A DNA stretch of 64,000 bases from Nissolia schottii (lineage: Eukaryota; Streptophyta; Magnoliopsida; Fabales; Fabaceae): assembly GCA_003254905.1 (NCBI GenBank), contig QANU01004444.1, positions 273,162 through 337,161 on the forward strand, read 5' to 3'. Below, piece after piece: positions 61,366-64,000 of this stretch. Positions within the stretch are counted from its first letter, which is position 1. Each line of letters starts with the position of its first letter. The notes beneath the pieces were generated by a model. The model did not search any database, was not told where the DNA came from, and saw nothing but the letters and a program-made list of their open reading frames with translations. The translations under genes were made by a program, and so were the position numbers.

Positions 61366-61490
61366 TCTTACGCATACCGGCTTGCCCGGGTTAGCGTCCT
61401 TCTTTCCTTTTCTTACGCATACCGGCTTACCCGGGTTAGCGCCTCTTCATTCTTTTTCTTACGCATACCGGCTTGTCCGGGTTAGCGCTT
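61366..61490. repeat. Three-copy 45-bp repeat in the solo LTR
   Basis: Units start at 61366, 61411 and 61457, each with CTTACGCATACCGGCTT then CCGGGTTAGCG. The spacers are T/C-rich. Confidence 0.9.
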
Positions 61491-62049
61491 TTCCTCTAGT
61501 CCTTCGCTCATGTAGTCGTGGCCAAACGACTACATCCACTTCTGTTCCCAACTTGACGACGACCCAGCTGCGCTCACACCAGAGTGATTGCTAACCACCG
61601 ATGGGGTCTAGTGTCCATTGCCGCCAATCAAGTGGGCTAACCTCCACTAGGTAGGAGGCGGGGGCTGGCCCTTGCGACGCAACCAAGCATTGGACTCATA
61701 CATCATCATCTCATAACTTTAGGTGTGACGTCACCCTTTCTCATTCTTCTTCTTTTCTTTACTTTCTTTCTTTCTTTCATCATCATTAACCAATCCACCC
61801 CTTGGGGGAAACTGGTGAGGGGCGTTTCCGCCAAGAGAGATGCTTCCTATCATATAGCTACATACTTGTTCCCTAAGGTTTAGTTATGCTCTTTAAACTT
61901 TACGTGATTAATCTCTAGTTCTCATGATGCATGATAGCATAATTATTCCCAACATACATATTCTACATGTAATGCTCCACATACATCATCATACATAATC
62001 ATAAACATAACACATTCATTCGTCATACACATGCTTGCACTCTCTCATC

Positions 62050-62500
62050 AGCTTCGGGGTCTCTCCGCGGAACCCACCCAGCACTCGCGCTCCAGGGTTC
62101 CTCCGCGGAACCCCACTCATCACCATTACTGGTGCTCACTCAGCCTTTTTCACGTAACCTCCTCAGCATTCTAGGGATCCTCTGCGGAACCCATTCCGAA
62201 CCACTCCTGATGCCTACTCAGCACTCTTCACCACCCTCTCATCACTCCAGGGTTCCTCCACGGAACCCGTTCAGCACCACTTCTGGTGCCCACTCAATAC
62301 TCTTCTCGTAACCTTCTCATCACTCCAGGGATCCTCCGAGGAACCCCATCAGCACCCTCCCAGGTGCCCGCTCATCAACTCTCTAGACTCCTCTCAGTCA
62401 CTCTCCGCAGAACCTCTCAGCACTTATCTCATTGCTTGTTTTCTCTCATTCTCACCTTCATATCCCCGGGATCCTACGCGGAACCCGCTCGACCCCCATT
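62050..62500. repeat. Imperfect repeat of about 77 bp in the solo LTR
   Basis: The phrase GGGTTCCTCCGCGGAACCC or a close variant recurs near 62053, 62090, 62170, 62246, 62322 and 62465. Linkers such as CAGCAC..CTGGTGCCCACTCA are shared. TCCGCGGA is itself palindromic. Spacing is mostly 76-80 bases, with one shorter and one longer step. Confidence 0.85.
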
Positions 62501-63007
62501 CCAGGCACCGCTCGACAATTCTTTCCTTACTCCTCTCACTCACCTCCGCGGACCTACCCAGCTACACCTGACGAACCAGACTCTCTTTTCTTCGTTTTTC
62601 TTGCTTTCCTTTCCTCTTTACTCATGGATGTTCCTTGAGTTTTTCACATATTTCTACCATCATATACTAAGCTAGTCCAACTCACAGGACCCTTCAGAAT
62701 CATCTCCTAAGTCCTAACATGGCATTTCTAGCATAATTTAACATAAGGCATACAAATACATAAACACATACAAGCAAACATAAGCCACCAAGGGGTGACC
62801 AAACCAAGTTTACCCACCTGTAAAATAACCTGGTGGTGGTGAGGGAAGCTTGGATTGAAGTCCCCCAAGCCTTGTTGTTTCCAAAGCTTGAGCTCCTCCT
62901 TTCTCCAAGTGAAGAACCTCAAACAAGGTGGAGGGGAAGAGGAAGAGGTTGTTCCTCTTGGTTTTGGAAAGAAGAAAATGAAGAAGGATGAGGAGACTTG
63001 AGGGGAT

Positions 63008-63378
63008 GTGTTTCGGTTCTTGGAAAGTGGACGAGGATGGCAAGGATGCTTGCTTTCTTGGAGACAAAAGAGTGTTCTTGGAGCTTGGCTTGAGGTGTGG
63101 TTTTTGGGAGAATGTAGAAGATGAAATTTCTCTTGGGATTTTTGGGGTGAGGCTTCGGTTTTGGAGGGCTGTTTGTGAGGGAAATTAGTTGANTGTTTCG
63201 GTTCTTGGAAAGTGGACGAGATGGCAAGGATGCTTGCTTTCTTGGAGACAAAGGAGTGTTCTTGGAGCTTGGCTTGAGGTGTGGTTTTTGGGAGAATGTA
63301 GAAGATGAAATTTCTCTTGGGATTTTTGGGGTGAGGCTTCAGTTTTGGAGGGCTGTTTGTAAGGGAAATTAGTTGATT
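63008..63378. repeat. Direct duplication of about 185 bp with an N at the junction
   Basis: 63008-63192 and 63194-63378 are nearly identical: both start TGTTTCGGTTCTTGGAAAGT and end GGGAAATTAGTTGA. The single N (63193) sits exactly at the joint. This could be a real tandem duplication in the LTR or two read ends joined without merging. Confidence 0.88.
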
Positions 63379-63949
63379 TTTAGAATAAATAAAATGTGGT
63401 TAATAGTAGGAGGTATGGGCATAGATATGGGTAAGTGATGTGAGTTGGTGAAATAAGTAAGAAAGGTATGGTGATGGGACTTTGGAAGCACATTTTAGGG
63501 AATTAATTTTTGGTCCAAAAATTCTCCTTCACAACCGTGCAGCCCTCACTCACAGCTGCTGAAATTTCATTTTCTCCTGGTCCCGTTTTGCTCGTGTTTT
63601 ATCGCTCGCAGTCTCGGTGCGTCGCACACGGTCGTCCGAAAAATATTCCGTTTATACCGTCGCGATCCTCTAATTCCCCTCTACCTAAGGGTATTAATAT
63701 TTAAAGGTGTTTGTGAATTTTTCTCCGAGGGATTATTTTCACGGACACCCTTTGCGCGTTAGAAAATTTCATCGGTGAACAACGACTGTCTGGTTGTCCG
63801 CCGAATTTCCTATCGCAACACGTTTTATTTCCTAGGGATATTCTACTTAATAATTTCCCTTCTTAGTTCTCTAATTGTAATTAGAAAATTAATTTAATAA
63901 TTATATTTGCGATTATTTCTCTAAGAAAAAATCGAGATGTTACATATAT

Positions 63950-64000
63950 AATGTTAAAAGTTATAACCCTAAATCATATCATCAGACCCCAAACGCCTCG
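63950..64000. other. Right edge, nothing recognised
   Basis: Short AT-rich flank to the window end. Confidence 0.5.

Larger units (their letters stand above)
60510..63944. mobile_element. Solo LTR, probably of a Ty3-gypsy element
   Basis: The element is 3435 bases long. It begins TGTAACATC and ends GATGTTACA: TG...CA ends with a perfect 9-base terminal inversion. It is flanked by TATAT on both sides (60505-60509 and 63945-63949), the 5-bp duplication left by an integrase. No primer-binding site follows the right end, and no gag or pol is found inside, so a solo LTR left by recombination fits best. TGTAAC-type ends occur in long-LTR plant gypsy elements. The interior is more GC-rich than the flanks and contains several tandem-repeat blocks. 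The flanking duplication lies in AT-rich DNA, so the inverted ends carry most of the weight. Confidence 0.78.

Noticed and set aside
62286..62675. Pro/Ser-rich protein in the solo LTR
   Set aside because: The frame arises from the repeat of about 77 bp with CCGCGGAACCC; it has no domain and the region is an LTR.

Overview
The window is nuclear DNA of a flowering plant, most likely a legume and probably Glycine or a close relative. The plant call rests on intron-split genes with GT-AG junctions, AT-rich introns and spacers, plant-only families (DUF868, SKIP17, TIME FOR COFFEE-like, CC-NB-LRR) and plant transposons (MULE-, hAT- and Stowaway-type MITEs, Ty3-gypsy, LINE). The genus is an inference from family resemblance. 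A 601-base run of N (31665-32265) and single Ns at 15938, 21668 and 63193 mark unfinished sequence.

Six host genes can be read with good support. (1) The 3' part of a DUF868 gene runs off the left edge (1-801, +). (2) A three-exon WDR5B-type WD40 gene lies at 3175-6482 (-). (3) A twelve-exon SKIP17-like F-box/leucine-rich-repeat gene lies at 10875-15852 (-). (4) A CC-NB-LRR disease-resistance gene lies at 30523-33653 (+), interrupted by the N gap. (5) A seven-exon mitochondrial [2Fe-2S] ferredoxin gene lies at 36539-41352 (-). (6) A twelve-exon TIME FOR COFFEE-like gene lies at 47145-52096 (-). Reading frame carries through every splice junction of the four minus-strand genes, so their exon models are internally consistent. 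WDR5B next to SKIP17 matches the order recalled for Arabidopsis At4g02730/At4g02740, which suggests an old conserved block.

The middle (about 16.8-35 kb) is accessory DNA. It holds LTR-retrotransposon and RRM (LINE ORF1-like) remnants, a truncated NB-LRR pseudogene (22666-23790), a MET1-type DNA methyltransferase pseudogene (27545-28336) carrying an insertion, and several duplicated blocks. One block, NB-LRR followed by a small opposite-strand membrane-segment sequence, occurs twice. A flanking repeat pair (A and B) also occurs twice, with B inverted in one copy.

The right end (53.8-64 kb) has no host gene that I can support. It contains a Stowaway MITE, a broken Ty3-gypsy gag-protease fragment, AT-rich spacer with microsatellites, and a 3435-bp element with TG...CA ends and a TATAT target duplication, best read as a solo LTR.

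No new multi-gene system is evident. The most unusual structures are short-period arrays with internal dyads: a 32-bp array at 22423-22614, a 22-bp array at 1424-1553 and a looser cluster at 42672-42903. Next come a four-copy tRNA-like tandem array in WDR5B intron 1, and a hAT MITE nested in a MULE-like element, both with intact target duplications, inside the ferredoxin gene.
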